Source: Crotophaga sulcirostris (lineage: Eukaryota > Chordata > Aves > Cuculiformes > Crotophagidae). Taken from it: a DNA stretch of 64,000 bases. The stretch spans positions 92,161-156,160 of the forward strand of contig VYZB01000192.1 of NCBI GenBank assembly GCA_013397455.1. Reading direction: 5' to 3'. The notes below the pieces were generated by a model that saw only the letters and a list, made by a program, of their open reading frames with translations, was not told the origin of the DNA and made no database searches. Below are positions 26,961-39,800 of this stretch, piece after piece (within the stretch, counting starts at the first letter, position 1; every line of letters starts with the position of its first letter). A program made the position numbers and the translations under genes.

Positions 26961-27382
26961 CTACATCCTCTGAGAGAGAGAGAGGGAGCAAGAGGGAGGG
27001 AGTGGAAGATGTTGATACAGGCAGGATTTGCAAAGGGGCAGACTTAACTTGTACAGGGAACTGAGGTGCAGCCTGTCCTACTAGGGCTTGATAAAAATAG
27101 AAGATATTTACCGCATTTTTTAATAAGGATATATCTCTTTGTATCCCCTTGGGCATCATAGTGATTAGGCTTTGGGTAACAGATGTCAGATGAAACATTT
27201 TCAGAGCCTCATCTGCACTGCTAGAGGAAAAGTCCTATTTCCTCAGCAGCAAAGGAGGTGAGCACTCCTGGGACTTCCTCCTCCTGCGCGGGGCATCGGC
27301 TGGAGATGCCAGCTGACATTCAAGCTCTTTTCTGAAGCACCTTCTTTTCTTGCAGAGTACCAGGAGAATTGCTGGCCCTTGG
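26961..27382. other. Intergenic, with short GA-rich tract
   Basis: A GAGAGAGAGAGGGAGCAAGA-type purine tract lies at about 26973-27001. No gene or other repeat seen. Confidence 0.6.
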
Positions 27383-27562
27383 AATCACAGAATCATAGAA
27401 TCAATGAGGTTGGAAAAGACCTCTAAGATCATCGAATCCAACTGTCAGCCCAACATCACCATGCAACCTAAACCATGTTCTTAAGTGCCACATCTACAGA
27501 TTTTTTGAACAGCTCCAGGGAAGGAGACTCCACCACTTTCTTGGGCAGCCTGTTTCAATGTA
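27383..27562 (-). mobile_element. CR1 LINE 3' fragment, minus orientation
   Basis: Begins AATCACAGAATCATAGAATC (terminal repeats), then 'GGTTGGAAAAGACCTCTAAG', 'CAACTGTCAGCCCAACATCA' and 'CTCCACCACTTTCTTGGGCA', the CR1 3' end read in reverse. Confidence 0.93.
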
Positions 27563-27837
27563 ATGCCAGAGCAGAGGACACCTTACATTGCAACCTCCCA
27601 TGCCCACAGCAGTTACCAAGCCCCACACACTGCTGGCGAGTGGTTGAAATCTTATTGTACTATGGGGGATGGAGGGCAGGAGACACATGCCCAGGCTGGT
27701 GTCCTGGGGCAGGAGGCAGGGCTCTCTTCAAGTGGATGGACAACTGCCACTATCACTGCTGGCCTCCCTTCCTGGGCCCCGCCTGTTGGCCCAGAGCAGG
27801 TTTTTCACACAACCCTGTTGCACCCTGTTACAAGTCT

Positions 27838-28180
27838 GTTGGGGAGACCTCATCACTGTCTACAAATGCCTGAAAGGAGGTTGTGGCAAAGGGAGTGTTG
27901 GTCTTTTCTCCCAAGTGATAGGTGATAGGATGAGAGGAAATGGCCATAAGTTGTGCCAGGGCAGGTTTAGGCTGGATATTAGGAAAAAATTCTTCACTGA
28001 AAGGGTGGTCAGGCACTGGAACAGACTGCCCAGGGAAGTGGTTGAGTCACCATCCCTGGAGGTGTTTAAAAGGTGGGTAGATGAGTTTCTGGGGGACATG
28101 GTTTAGCAGAGGACAGGTACAGTTGGACTCGATGATCTCAAAGGTCTTTTCCAACCAGACTATTCTATGATTCTATGATT
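27838..28180 (+). mobile_element. CR1 LINE 3' fragment, plus orientation
   Basis: Starts in the last part of ORF2 (GGGGAGACCTCATCACTGTC) and ends in 'ATTCTATGATTCTATGATT'. The frame still reads the conserved C-terminal words [15 protein letters not shown] and [15 protein letters not shown], so this is a comparatively young copy. Head-to-head with 27383-27562, with about 275 bp of unrelated sequence between. Confidence 0.95.
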
Positions 28181-28716
28181 TCCCAGCAAGCAGTCCCACG
28201 TATTCCTTCCTCTTCATTTCCCAGGAATGGTGACCAGTTCCCCCTTTCCCATGAGCTCAACGCTGGCTGCAGCTTTGCGGCATCACCTGCGCCATGCTGC
28301 TGAGGGGGAGAAGGGCTCAGTGGCAGTCTTTCACCTCTCCCCCTCCTCAGAGCGGGGTGTCACTGCTGCCTCATGACTGGCAGCGACAGGCGATGGAGGC
28401 AGGCGAGCTGGCTGCACGTCAGCTCCCAGGCTGACGCGGATCCACTGGAGAAGGCACGCTGAGGGGCTGGCAGAGAAGAGCTTGACAGGGGAGCACAGGT
28501 CTCAGTCCCCTGCCAAAGTGATGTGCAGACAAGTGTCCTTATCAGACCTCCTCCTTGCATGTTGCTCCATCTCAGCCTTGCTCCATCCATGCACAAAAGG
28601 AGATGGTTTCCTTTCTTGGTGCATGCAACTCATGCCCCAACCAGCTGTTATCATTTAATTGTATGGCTTGGATTACTTCAATATTTGGGGTGAAAGGCAA
28701 ATGTTACTTAGAAATT
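28181..28716. other. Intergenic, nothing recognised
   Basis: Unique sequence between two CR1 copies. No coding or RNA signature seen. Confidence 0.6.
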
Positions 28717-28921
28717 ACAGAATCACAGAATCATTTAGGTTGAAAAAGACCTTTAAGATCATTGAGTTCCATTGTAAACCTGGCACTGTCAAGTCCACCA
28801 CTAAACCGTGTCCCTGAATGGTGCATCTACACATCTTATACAATTATACATCTTATACAATACATCTTATACATCTTAATACAATACCTCAAGGGATGGT
28901 GACTAGACCACCTCCCTAGGA
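28717..28921 (-). mobile_element. CR1 LINE 3' fragment, minus orientation, with internal tandem repeat
   Basis: Starts ACAGAATCACAGAATCATTT, then 'GGTTGAAAAAGACCTTTAAG' and 'CACCACTAAACCGTGTCCCT', and finishes 'GACCACCTCCCTAGG'. A tandem run of ACATCTTATACAATT-like units at 28831-28887 (about four copies, 9-15 bp) sits where CR1 normally has a single ACATCTT stretch, so it probably expanded after insertion. Confidence 0.9.
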
Positions 28922-31900
28922 AGATTATACTCACTTCTTGGGTGACTTGGGAACATACATCCCTTCACCTTTCACTTCCAACCTGAAAGGCCCATGACAT
29001 ACTGACTCAAACTTTGTGGGTAACAGTTTCCAAGTCTGTCATTTCCAAAACCTCCTCTTAGTTTATGCTCGTGCCTTTTCAGAAGTTCAACCTGTGCCTG
29101 CAACTTGAAGTCCTAATGATGAAGCCTGAGGAATGTGGGTAGAAGCCAGAGCAAGACAGCCTCAGAAATACACTGCCTAAGGAGGCATCCTTCAGGGATG
29201 GTCATATCTAGAGGGAGATGCAATAAACTTGGATACATCTGATGGCTTTTAGTGAGAGACACAAGATTTACATCACAATGGCTGGCTAGGAGTTTGCTGA
29301 ATGTTTAGGCTGTAAAATGCACAACTGAACTTGCTGGATGACCACACATACACCAGGCTGGTTGGTTGCCTTTGAAGGACTCTATGGATTTGGGGTGCAG
29401 AGGCAGGCTTCCACTAGCATCGGTCTGTTTTAAATCAGGCACACATTGGACAGGGCTGTAGAACTGAAACGTTCACAGCTACTTCAAAATTGGTTTCCTA
29501 GGCTTCTGCCCTCCTTTTATTCTGTTAGATTTTCAGCAATTGCTCCACTTTCGTATTGCTCAAGCTATTTTGAGGTTCTTTCTTGCTAGTCTGAATAACT
29601 TTTTAATCTGCCTAAAAATAGACACACTCAATTTTAATTTTTATCCTCTTTTTGCTATCAAAAAAGGAACAAAAAGACTTTTTGTTCATAGAAAGTGTTG
29701 CCTTATTAACCCCTGTCACATCTATTTTATCTACCCATGACATGAGTAGCGAAGATCTGTGACTGTTAGGTTTCACCTCTGCTCCAAAGGGAATTTCTCC
29801 AGCAGACCCACACTGGATGTCATGGTCACTGGAGAGTCCACTTCTTTCCCTCCACTCAAAACCTCAGTGGGACTGTTAGTGCTAAATCCTGGGGACATTT
29901 TGAGACAGACTTACTATCAAGAAAAGAACAGTGTGTAGACCTCATGGATTTGGGGAACCTGAATTTTTTTGAAGACTCATTTCTGTGGAGCAATGATGAA
30001 AGTTTTCTCTGTGTGTCAGATCCTCCCCTGTAGGGTAAGAACAATAGCAGTTCCCCGTAGGAGGGGAGGATGAGGGGAACAAAATGCTTTTCTCTGAAAA
30101 CACTTAGATTTTGCATTCACAGATTCGTTACAAATACTTTGTGTTATCTTCCTGCCCAGTCCAAGGTCTCCCTGATTCCATTAACTGCCTGTGGTTGCCA
30201 CACATCTGTTTCCGTGGCCAGAGCCATGTGAGAGAATGACATGTTCAGCACTCTGTCCTGGGACATTTGTCCTTCAACTCATTCCCTGGCAAAGCTGGCA
30301 TCTGTTAGTCTCTGATATAAGTTGACTGCAAGGCTTGACCTCCCAACTCTGACTCCCAAACTGTATTTTAGTCCTGCCTCTAGAAATCAGTATGATGCTC
30401 TTCCCTGTCGAATCATCCCACTGTCCACCTGGAAACTCTCTGAGAAATGAGCTGATAGGGCTCATTGACCATTCACCTGGGTAGGTGCCCATGTTGTTCA
30501 AAAAGCCTCCAGCACTGGACCCAAAACTTCAGGCAAAGAAAGAAAGAACTAAAGGAAAACTTGCTGTTAATTTCTCCACTACTCTAAGCTCTTTGGGATA
30601 TATTCATTGAGCAAAATCCTGGGGATTTTGAGCAAAATTCCCTGCAGGGAATTACGTTGCAAACCCATTCCTGACATGCATTGAAGTAGGATTTTACTTT
30701 GCCTCTTCGAATCTTGTGGAGATAGGTAGCCAGCGAGAGAAATACAACAGCAATACTCAAAACAGTACAGTCTCAACCACTCACTTTAGGCCTGAAGAAA
30801 TGCAGAATGGGGATGTAAGATAAATAAAAATCTCCTTCTTGTTGATTTTTTTTTCCTAATTGTATTAGAAATTAGGATAGCCACTTGCTGCTCCACTGCA
30901 GCTGCACTCCATGCTGCCATTCTCTCCTTCATTGTCCTAGTCCCACAGTAAAAGAGGTCCCCAGCCACTGCTGATCCAAATGCTTCTGTGAGCCTTTTTT
31001 TCCAGGGCTTCAGGATTTAAGGTTCTGCTTTAGCTAATCTCTTTTCAAGCTTCTAAGACCTTGTGTGTTTTGCAAGATAGGCATATTCAGAAAATATGTC
31101 TTTTGCCACCAGCTAGCCAAGCAAGGTCACAGCTCGTAATAACTTTGATTATACCACTGTCATTAGGGTGGAAGCCTCAGAGACACACTGAACCTTTCTA
31201 AACAGGCTGAGGGGATCACTATCACCTCGAGGAAAGTTCTGCAGAGAGAAAACCTAGTTCTGTGTCCCTTTCCTTCAGCCCTGAAAGGTGACAGGTCCTT
31301 CATGGTGCTTTACATTGCCTGCATGCTAATCCAGTCATGTCAGTGGTGGCAAATACAGGGCAGAGAAATTGTATCATTTGCATTCCCTCCCTTTTTTTTC
31401 CTGTTTTAAACTGCCAGAGATCTTTGTATATTTTGACTGAGGTGTGATAAGAAGATGCTATAAACCCTCCTGTTTTCTGACACACAGACACTGTTTTTCA
31501 TGAGGAAAATAAAACATAGCACAGAAAAAAGCACTTACACAAAATTATATAGAAGTTGTAAAGGGAAGGTCAACGAGATTTACTCTGAGTCACACAGGGT
31601 CTTTGCTTATAGACATTCAAAAAAATCTTGTCTTTTATAGTTATTGTGTCCCCTAGGGCAAATTTGCTCTGTACCACTTTATGTGGATCATTGCACTTCT
31701 CTGTCTTTGGGAGCTGGTCTGGCACCTGTGTCTTATACAGGTCAGAAAGTAGCTTAGGATGTCAAAACAGGGATTGCCCCAGAAAGATTGGGATGGTTAA
31801 CTCCTAAGGGGTTTATGACCCCTACACAGCAAGAGGGTATTTAACTCAGATATCACTCAATGCCAAATGGAAATGAGCCCATTGGCATGGATAGAAATGA

Positions 31901-31959
31901 CTGCGAAGGAGAACAATAAAGTGAAAATGAAAAGCATAAGGCAAAATAGTGGAAGCAGA
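28922..31959. other. Intergenic, nothing recognised
   Basis: About 3 kb of unique sequence. Open frames are short and lack recognisable protein domains. Confidence 0.6.
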
Positions 31960-32061
31960 CAAGGCTGTTTCTTCATGCAGAGGTCTGGCAGGGGGTTTGG
32001 AACTGGATGGGCTTTAAGGTCCCTTCTAAACCAACTCATTCTACGATTCTGTGATTCTATG
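31960..32061 (+). mobile_element. CR1 LINE 3' end, plus orientation
   Basis: 'GGCTTTAAGGTCCCTTCTAA' followed by 'CATTCTACGATTCTGTGATT' is the CR1 terminus. The upstream boundary is approximate because only the last ~100 bp survive. Confidence 0.85.
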
Positions 32062-35000
32062 CCACCATCACCCCTCCTCGTTCTGCATCACAACGGATGA
32101 GTTAAAGCAGTTGAACCTGAGACAGGGATATAATCTCCTGCCAGGGGGAAAGGTGCAGGCACCTTTAGGAGGGACAGGAGTTGGCTGCAGGTAGGAGATG
32201 GACATTCATATTTTCCACTCCACAGGCTTCCCATAGGATTTTGGAAAAATCCCTCTGTGACTCTGTTCTCCATATACACAGTGCTGGTGGAACCTGGGGA
32301 CGGTGTGATGTTGCAAGATGCTTAGACACTAGACTGACGGTGATTAGTGCTTTAGGCAAGTGGGGAGCCTGTGACAGGTCCAGGCTCCTGAAGATTTAGA
32401 CATACTGGAGAGCAGGAGAAGGGGACACAAGTGCTGCTGGCTATGTTTTCAACAGAGCTGGTTCAGAGACCCGGCCAGGCATGTTCCCATAAGACATGCT
32501 GAGAGTTGAGCTATGGGTGATCTCCATGAAAACATGGTGATCCAGAGCCAAGCCCTGGGCCAGTGTGAAAGTGTGGCCCAAAGCTGAGAGCTGGATTGTG
32601 AATGGGGGCAGGTTGAGCTGTGGACCAGGGACTTCAGCAATTGCTAATAATTTAGTAGTAATATAATTTCTAATAATAAATTAAAAGACATAAACACATG
32701 GTATGACACAGTGCCTTCCTTTCTGGAGACCCTTAGGGCATATACAGCCCAGTTTGGTCATTTCCATCAGTCCCTTACCTTTTTCTTTCTCAGGACTCCT
32801 GCTTAGCTCTGGCCAGGATCGGTATGTCAGAGCATACCTCCATGTCTCTGCCTGCACGCGCCCGTGCGTGCATTAACCACCCAGACCTCAGGGACCAGAA
32901 TTTAAACTGAGGATCCTGCACCAGGCAGGGTTGGGATGGCCAGGTCTGGGGGGCCCCTTGCACTTTGGGTTTCTCCTAGCCATGAGAACACCGGCGTATT
33001 TAATAACAACTTGATGATTGGAGGGGTGTTTTATTTAGCGGTGTGGTACTGGCTGCTGCTGACAGAGCTGTGCCCAGCAGATTTACACCTGTTGCACTGG
33101 AGTGGCAGCTCAGCTCTCCTTCCCTCTCGTCCTCCTGCCCTACCCCTCAAAACTTTTCCCCCTCCCTTGCCTGGACCATGATGCCTGGCGCGGTGCAGCT
33201 GGCAGGGCTGGGAAGTGCTAGGGTGAGCTCACTGTGCCACCAGGAACATCATTCCTTTTGGATGATGAGCCAGACAAGCTTAGCATGCTCCTTAATTCTG
33301 TAAGGGGACAGATGCAGTTGGCTGCTCTTGAATTTCTGCTCCATTTTGACCTCCTTCTTCTTTAACAGGACTTTGTACAGTCTGGGACAGCCTTGAATCT
33401 CTCTAAAAAGTCTGTTGGCACCCATCAGGCATGTGAGTTTCTAGGGTGAATATCAGGCAGCACTGATGTCTTACAGGTAGTCTTTTATGCATGCTCTGGG
33501 CATGCCTTTTTTTCTTTTTAATGTCAGGCAATTTTTTAATTCAAATTCTTCTTTCTGAATAAGCCCCTCTGGCAGCAAATCCACCACAGGTATTGTTATG
33601 TAGCTGATGTACAGTTACACAGCATTCCCAGGCATTTAGAAATAATGACTCAGGTATCCCCTTCCCTCAGATTGTTAAATCAGCCTAGAAACCTGGAGAC
33701 TTGAGAGGTGTCTCACTTGTGATAGTCTTCCTCGGCATGGCAGCTTCTGGATGCCGAACTTTTATCTGCAGAAGAGGGAAAATCTTCTCAAGTAGAGCTT
33801 TTCTGTTCAAAAATGGAAGCTGAAATGCTTGAGTGATTGCATGAATCCTACCTTCAAGAGCCACAGAAGGTCCTGAAAATTACAAACTATATGATGATAT
33901 GGTGGAAGCTAGTAAAAAGGTGGAGACTTTGTCTCACTTCTTAGGGATGGCCAAAAACTGCTGTTGCAGCTGATGGTGGGAAGAAGCATGTCTCTGCCCT
34001 ATTGAAAATGGTCTGCTACCATCAATTAAGGGTGAGCAGCAGTTTTTTCACCGGAAGAAACATCTCACAGCTCTTTTTGAATCTTTTTGTACCTCTCCTT
34101 AGAAATTGTCACCCATGCTCAAGGAGACACTGGCCAGAGCTGCTGAAGAGCCTCCTCATCCTGGGAAAGAGCAATTCTGAATCTCATGGTGGGAGGTTGG
34201 GAAGTGGAGACTGAGGTTCCACCTGGTGAGTCTCACTCTGCTAGAAGGAAGAGACACCAGCAGCAGCCTCCTGCACCAGCCTTGTCCTGAGAAACACACA
34301 CACACAAAAAGTCCAACAAACCCAAAATCACGCAGCCGGCGCTTTCCTGGAGAAAAGGCAGTAGCTGTGTCTCTCCAAGCCTGAGGCCAGCAAGGTGTTG
34401 TGCTAGAGTATGGCTAAGCACCCTGGCCATAGTTTCCATAAAGGGCTGCTGGATTTGCTCATATTTACGACGCTTGCCTCCGCTGCGGCGTGCCAGCTTG
34501 CATAGGTCAGCTCTCCCTCCAGTGCAAGGAGTCATTCCACAGGCTGCGCTCTTCTTTCCATCCCTGCATGCCAAGGGGCCTCCCAGCAGACGGGACATGG
34601 GGGTGGCTGGGTAAGGGGCACAGCAGAAGGAAAGGGGATGTTGCAAATAAGGTGAACAGGAGATTTAGTGCCTGGTTACTAGTGTACACTCTGGGAGGTG
34701 TGTGACTTTCTCTAGTGATACAGAGAAAGTGTGAGCCACTATGTCCCTGTGGGAGACAGGCTGCATCCAGACAGGTGAAGAATTTTCTTCTTCAGGTGCA
34801 TTTTAGTTGGCACTGCTGATAAGGAGGATCTAGGATATGGCTCCTGCACTGGACATAGCTTGTAGCCTTCTCCTCTAAGTTCATCAAAGATGATTTTGGA
34901 CTTACTTGTTCAACAGCCTCAGACCAACATTCATGTATTCCTCATGTTGTGACGGGGAGAGCAAACTGTATGTTGTGGCCCTGGTAAAGGATTGTGACCC

Positions 35001-37625
35001 TTGAATCGGGGGTATTTTGGTGGACAGGAGATACAAGTCAGCTCAGAGGATGTGACAGTTTTTAGGTAAAAAAATGAGGTTGTACATTGACGGTGTTCAG
35101 CACCAGCACGTGCGTGGTGTCAGGAACCAGCACTGCAAGCTCGGCTTTTCTGCCTCTCGGGAGCCGCACATCTCGGCTGTGTGTAGCATCTGCATGCTGA
35201 AGGCTGCAACTAAGCTCCCACAAAGCCCCCCAGATTAGCAGGTGTGGATATACAGGGCAGGAATGGAGTAATTTGAGCTGGAGTTACTGCTAGTTAGTGC
35301 AGTTAGGCAAATGTCATATGTGGAAAGAGGATCCAAAGTGATCTAGCACAGCAGCTTGTGCTTATTTCTTACCAGCCCGTCACAGGAAACATAGATAGCT
35401 TTAAATTAGTAAATATAGCCATTCTTCCTTGGTCAAGACCGTTTTCTTGTCTTTTTCTCCCCTTCCTTTTATTTCTATGTATGTGGGGGGTTGGGGGTTT
35501 ATTTGTGAGTTTTTTGATTGTGGTTTTTTTTCTCTTTCTTTCCACTCAATCTAATAGAGAGGGAAAGATTCCAAGGAGGATTATGTAGCTTTCTTTAGAC
35601 TATCTGGGATGTTTTGACCAAGATACAAATGCCTGCCTTGCCAAAAAATGACATTTTTCTGCCCTACTTATTTTACTATTTTGTCTGAGTTAAAGCCTGC
35701 AGATTTATGAACACAATGCCTTTTTAAACACCAGTGCCAGGCTGCTGTCATTTCTGGATCACTATTTCATTTGCAAGTAGCAGATTTTCAGGGTTTAAAC
35801 AGGCAATTAGGTATTTAAGGCTAGTCTTGTGAAGATGAAAACCTTTTACTTGCTTGCTGCTCCTACAGTTCATTCTGATTACTGTTTGTCCAGATTAGAT
35901 CCACAAAGCAGAGATTTAGGCAGCCAAATGACTCAGGACAGGGCCTGGTTCAATGATTCATTTAACATTTTTCAAATCTCCTGAAGGCCCTAAGTAAGAC
36001 TTAAGTAAGTCCTCTTGACTTCCATGAGTTGTGAACATATGTGGAAGTATGTGGCTGAACAGCATCATTTACACTGACAGTGTGAACCCAAATAACTGCA
36101 CAAGCCAAAAAGGGGACCACTAGCTAAGAATCATCTCAGGCAGGCCCCCAATGACATTAATTGAAGTGCTAATTGAAAAATCCCCAGCTAAAACTCTCCA
36201 GTGGCAGGAAACATAGATCCTGTAACATAAAGGGCTTTGCAATTATGTTTTAATTAGACAAAACTGCTCAGATAAAACAGGGAAAATATTTCTTTTGACA
36301 TTTTTAATTGCAATATTTTTATTTTTGTACAAAATTTACTTTCTGTACTTAATTTGTGTCTCAGATGAGAGCTGGGAGGCCACTGCTTGAGTACCTGGCT
36401 CTGAACTTCCCTCATCCAGTGGGAAGATTGTGAAGGAAATGAAGTGAGCCTGGTACAGGCTGGGGGTGCAGGAGCATGAGAACCTGCCCATGGTCCTCAG
36501 GCCCTGATAGACTTTGCTTATTGAACTCTAGTGAACCAAACATCATGACCAGCTGCTATCTATAGCTACCCAGTGACAGTAGGTTGGCTTTTTTTTGCCT
36601 GTAAATTACTGGACACAGGTGGGGAATTTATTAGCATAAGTAAAATTAGGAAGCAGCGCTCCATCCATCTCCCTGCTAATGCTAACATGCATCAAGATGT
36701 TGACCTTCTCTGAAACATTAGCCTGTATAGACCCAAACCCAACAAAACACTTAGACCTGTGCTTAATTTTTGCATCTCATTAGGTCTGTCCTTGCCCTAG
36801 AAGTTAAGCATTTGTGTCAGTGTTTTCCTGGATCAGAGCCCAATTCCTGAAGGTCCTTCAAGATTCAGCTAGATAGTGCTTGTCAAATGATACAGTACAA
36901 TTAATATAACAGGATTCTGCTCTCTTTTTAATTAGTGGCTGCTTTGTGATGAGTAGGCTGGGCTGGTCAGAAATATGCATCCAGTCAGCAACACTTTTTC
37001 GCAAACAATCAGCTACATTGATAACTTCTAACTAACGAAGTCTCTTCTGGGGTGCCTTTTTGTAGCTGATCAAGGCTGTACCTCCTTGCAGACCCAGTGC
37101 CCACTCACAGAGGTCTAAATTAAGACCCAAACTCTGAAGCTGAATACTGACTCTGCTTCAGTTGTCAGAAGCCGGTGGTTCTCCGGTCTCCTAGGTGGTG
37201 GGACGTAGCCCCCTTTGTCATCTGCTTGTTGGTGTGCCTGCCACTGCAGGAGACAGAGACTGATCTCTCCAACTCCTCTGACACAGGCAAAGTAGGTGAT
37301 GGGATGACTGTCTTTCAAGTGAGGTTGCCCTGTTGCTCCCTGTAGTCTGCCATCCTTAACTTCTCTGTTCTTAGCCCGTTCCTAAAGTCACCCATAGAGT
37401 TTTCTTCCTTATATAGGGAAACAGCAAACCAGTATCTCTCACTTGCATTCCCAGAGCACTGAGGAACCTGTGTCGGGGAGCAGACATCAGTGGTGCTAGA
37501 TGCTGCACAAGCACAGGACAGAGAGAGTTCCTGTCTTACTCAGTTGCCACAGTAAATGGTGAAGGACACACATGAGGATGCAGAAGTGGTGTTCCTGGTC
37601 AGCATACACACAGATACTGATTTCA
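32062..37625. other. Intergenic; AT-rich candidate conserved non-coding DNA
   Basis: No coding sequence recognised. Between about 35590 and 37000 the sequence is AT-rich and low in simple repeats, with homeodomain-type TTTAATTAG at 36249-36257. That texture is typical of conserved non-coding DNA near developmental regulators such as NHLH2. This is an impression only; conservation cannot be measured here. Confidence 0.3.
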
Positions 37626-38070
37626 AGAATCGGAGAATCATCGAGAGTGGAAAAGACCTCTAAGATCATCAAGCCCAACTGTCAGCCCAACACCACCATG
37701 CTTACTAAACCATGTCCCAAAGTGCCACTTTTACATACTTTTTGAACACCTCCAAGGATGGGCTCCACCACTTCCCTGGGAAGCCTGTTCCAATGCTTGA
37801 CCACTCTTTCGGTAAAGAAATTTTCCTAATATCCAATCTAAACCTCACCTGGCACAACTTGAGGCCATTTCTTCTCATTCTATCACTTGTTATTTGGGAG
37901 AAAAGACCAGCACCCACCTTGCTACTATCTCCTTTCAGGCAGTTGTAGATAAGGTCTTGATAAGATCTTGATAAGGTCTCTCCTCAACTCACACTCCCCA
38001 CACCCCCTCAGCCTCCACTTCTCCATGCTAAACAATCCCAGTTCCCTCACAGAGCAACACAGAGCTACTC
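37626..38070 (-). mobile_element. CR1 LINE 3' fragment, minus orientation
   Basis: Starts GAATCGGAGAATCATCGAGA, continues 'AACTGTCAGCCCAACACCAC', 'CTTCCCTGGGAAGCCTGTTC' and 'TTATTTGGGAGAAAAGACCA', and ends near 'CATGCTAAACAATCCCAGTT'. About 445 bp, reaching into the ORF2 end. A short AAGATCTTGATAAGGTCTTG-type duplication lies at 37950-37980. Confidence 0.93.
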
Positions 38071-38328
38071 CTGCTTTGAGAAGTCATCCCCTCAAACAAG
38101 GGTGGAGCTCACAGAGCAGCTCAGTAACACAGGCAATAACACAGCTTCTACCTCTGCCTGGCCACTTTTCCTTACAAAGCCTGTAGGCATTATTTCACAT
38201 TTTTGAGACCCTCTCTATTTCATCAATTTCAGATAAGATTGTCCTGCGATTCAGAAATTACTGATTGGGACATCCACACAGGGAGTTGTTACCCATGCAG
38301 CAATACAAAATGCATACTGTTCTCTCAG

Positions 38329-38450
38329 GGTCCTGGTCTCTTCTCCCAAATAACAAGTGATAGGAAAAGATGAAATGGCCTAAAGTTGCACCAGAGGAGT
38401 TTTCGATTGGATATTAGAAAAAAATTTGTTACCGTAAAAGCTGGCCAAAT
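38329..38450 (+). mobile_element. CR1 LINE internal fragment, plus orientation
   Basis: 'GGTCTCTTCTCCCAAATAAC', 'GATAGGAAAAGATGAAATGG' and 'GATTGGATATTAGAAAAAAA' are CR1 ORF2-end sequence. It stops before the terminal repeats, so it is truncated at both ends. Faces the copy at 37626-38070. Confidence 0.85.
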
Positions 38451-38869
38451 AAAACTCCCAGGAACTGTTTTTTGCAGTATCTGAAAGAAGCATTCCTTTT
38501 TTGATGCCAGGTGAGTGGTGGAATTTCTCCTGCTGAACACTCACACCTGAGTTGGTGAAAGGTACATATTTGTAGAACTAGGTTTAAGTTTATTCAACGT
38601 ATTTCCTTGAATCTATTTACATATTCATATGGCTTCTCAGAACTCATGCATATCATAGTGTTCCTTGCGCTTGTGTAGTTGCTCCTCCTGGTGGTCGCTA
38701 CTTCATCCTTTTCCTCCGGACAATCGTTGGTGAAAGAGGAAGGCTCACCTCTCTCCTCTTCATCACTTTTGGCTGAGTTTTTCTCTGCAAGTTGTCGTTC
38801 TGGCACCAGTTTCTCTTGAATATTCTTTTCCAGGTTTCTGCTGTCTACAAATGAGCACTCACAGTTTCA

Positions 38870-39100
38870 CACAGTATCACAGTATAACCAGGTTGGAAGG
38901 GACCTCTGAGATCATCAAGTCCAACCTATAAGCCAACGCTAACACCACCTCATCACCTAAACCATGGCACTGAGTGCCTCATCCAATCTTCCCTTAAACA
39001 CATCAAGGGTTGGCGACTCCACCACCTCCCTGGGCAGCGCATTCCAGTGGCCAATCACCCTTTCAGTGAAGAACTTCTTCCTAACATCAAGTCTAAACCA
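38870..39100 (-). mobile_element. CR1 LINE 3' fragment, minus orientation
   Basis: Starts CACAGTATCACAGTATAACC, then 'GGTTGGAAGGGACCTCTGAG', 'CAACCTATAAGCCAACGCTA' and 'CCACCACCTCCCTGGGCAGC'. Same subfamily as the copies at 2760 and 62929. Confidence 0.93.
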
Positions 39101-39253
39101 TCGCAATGTGCAGGCATAAGCCCTGCTATCAAATGCAATACGCAAGTGCTGCAAAGCGCTATTACGAAAAGGATATGTCTGATAGTTTAAGGGGTTTCAT
39201 TTAAACAATTTAACTACTTCAACGCTTTTATGCTGTATCTTTAACATGCCTCA

Positions 39254-39454
39254 ATTTCTTTACCGAAAGAGTGGTGAAGCATTGGCACAGGCTGCCCAGG
39301 GAAGTGGTGGAGTCTCCCCCCCTGGAGGTGTTAAAAAACCCGTAGCTGTGTCACTTGGGGACACGGTTTAGCAGGTACGGTGGTGCTAGGCTGATGGTTG
39401 GACTGGGTCACCTTAGAGGTCTTTTCCAACCTTAACGATTCTATGATTCTGTGA
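39254..39454 (+). mobile_element. CR1 LINE 3' fragment, plus orientation
   Basis: From 'TTTCTTTACCGAAAGAGTGG' through 'CAGGCTGCCCAGGGAAGTGG' to 'AACGATTCTATGATTCTGTG'. Head-to-head with 38870-39100 across about 153 bp. Confidence 0.93.
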
Positions 39455-39499
39455 AATCACTGCTAAAAGACAGACATGCCATCGATCTGTCTTCTCCCT

Positions 39500-39800
39500 C
39501 CTTGAAGCCCCTGATGGGTCGCTCCTGTGCCGGCGGTGTCCCCACAACACCCCACCTGAGGGGCACCCCCTCCCCACGCCCGCCCAAGCGCTGCTGCTGC
39601 TGCAACCGCCCGCCAGGTGGCGCCACCGCCCTGCGCGTGGGGGCGCGGAGGGCCAACAGGTAAACCCGTACCTGGGAAAGGGAGCGGCGGGGATGCTCGG
39701 AGCGCGATATTTTCTGCCTCACCTGCCTTGCCGGCTAGGAGCTGCCCGAGCCGTAACGCCGTTTGTCTGACAGCTGCTCCCTCAGCTGTGCTGGCGACCT
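39500..39800. promoter_or_regulatory. CpG-rich patch with CTCF-like site
   Basis: An isolated CpG-dense stretch in otherwise CpG-poor intergenic DNA. At 39609-39624 it contains CCCGCCAGGTGGCGCC, which fits the CTCF core (CCASYAGRKGGCRS) at all but one position. At 39658-39664 CAGGTAAAC resembles a splice donor on the plus strand. It could be a boundary element, a small promoter of an unannotated non-coding RNA, or just GC-rich sequence. Motifs are observed; function is inferred. Confidence 0.45.

Noticed and set aside
28831..28887. CRISPR-like array
   Set aside because: Repeats are short, degenerate, without spacers, and lie within a LINE in a vertebrate genome.
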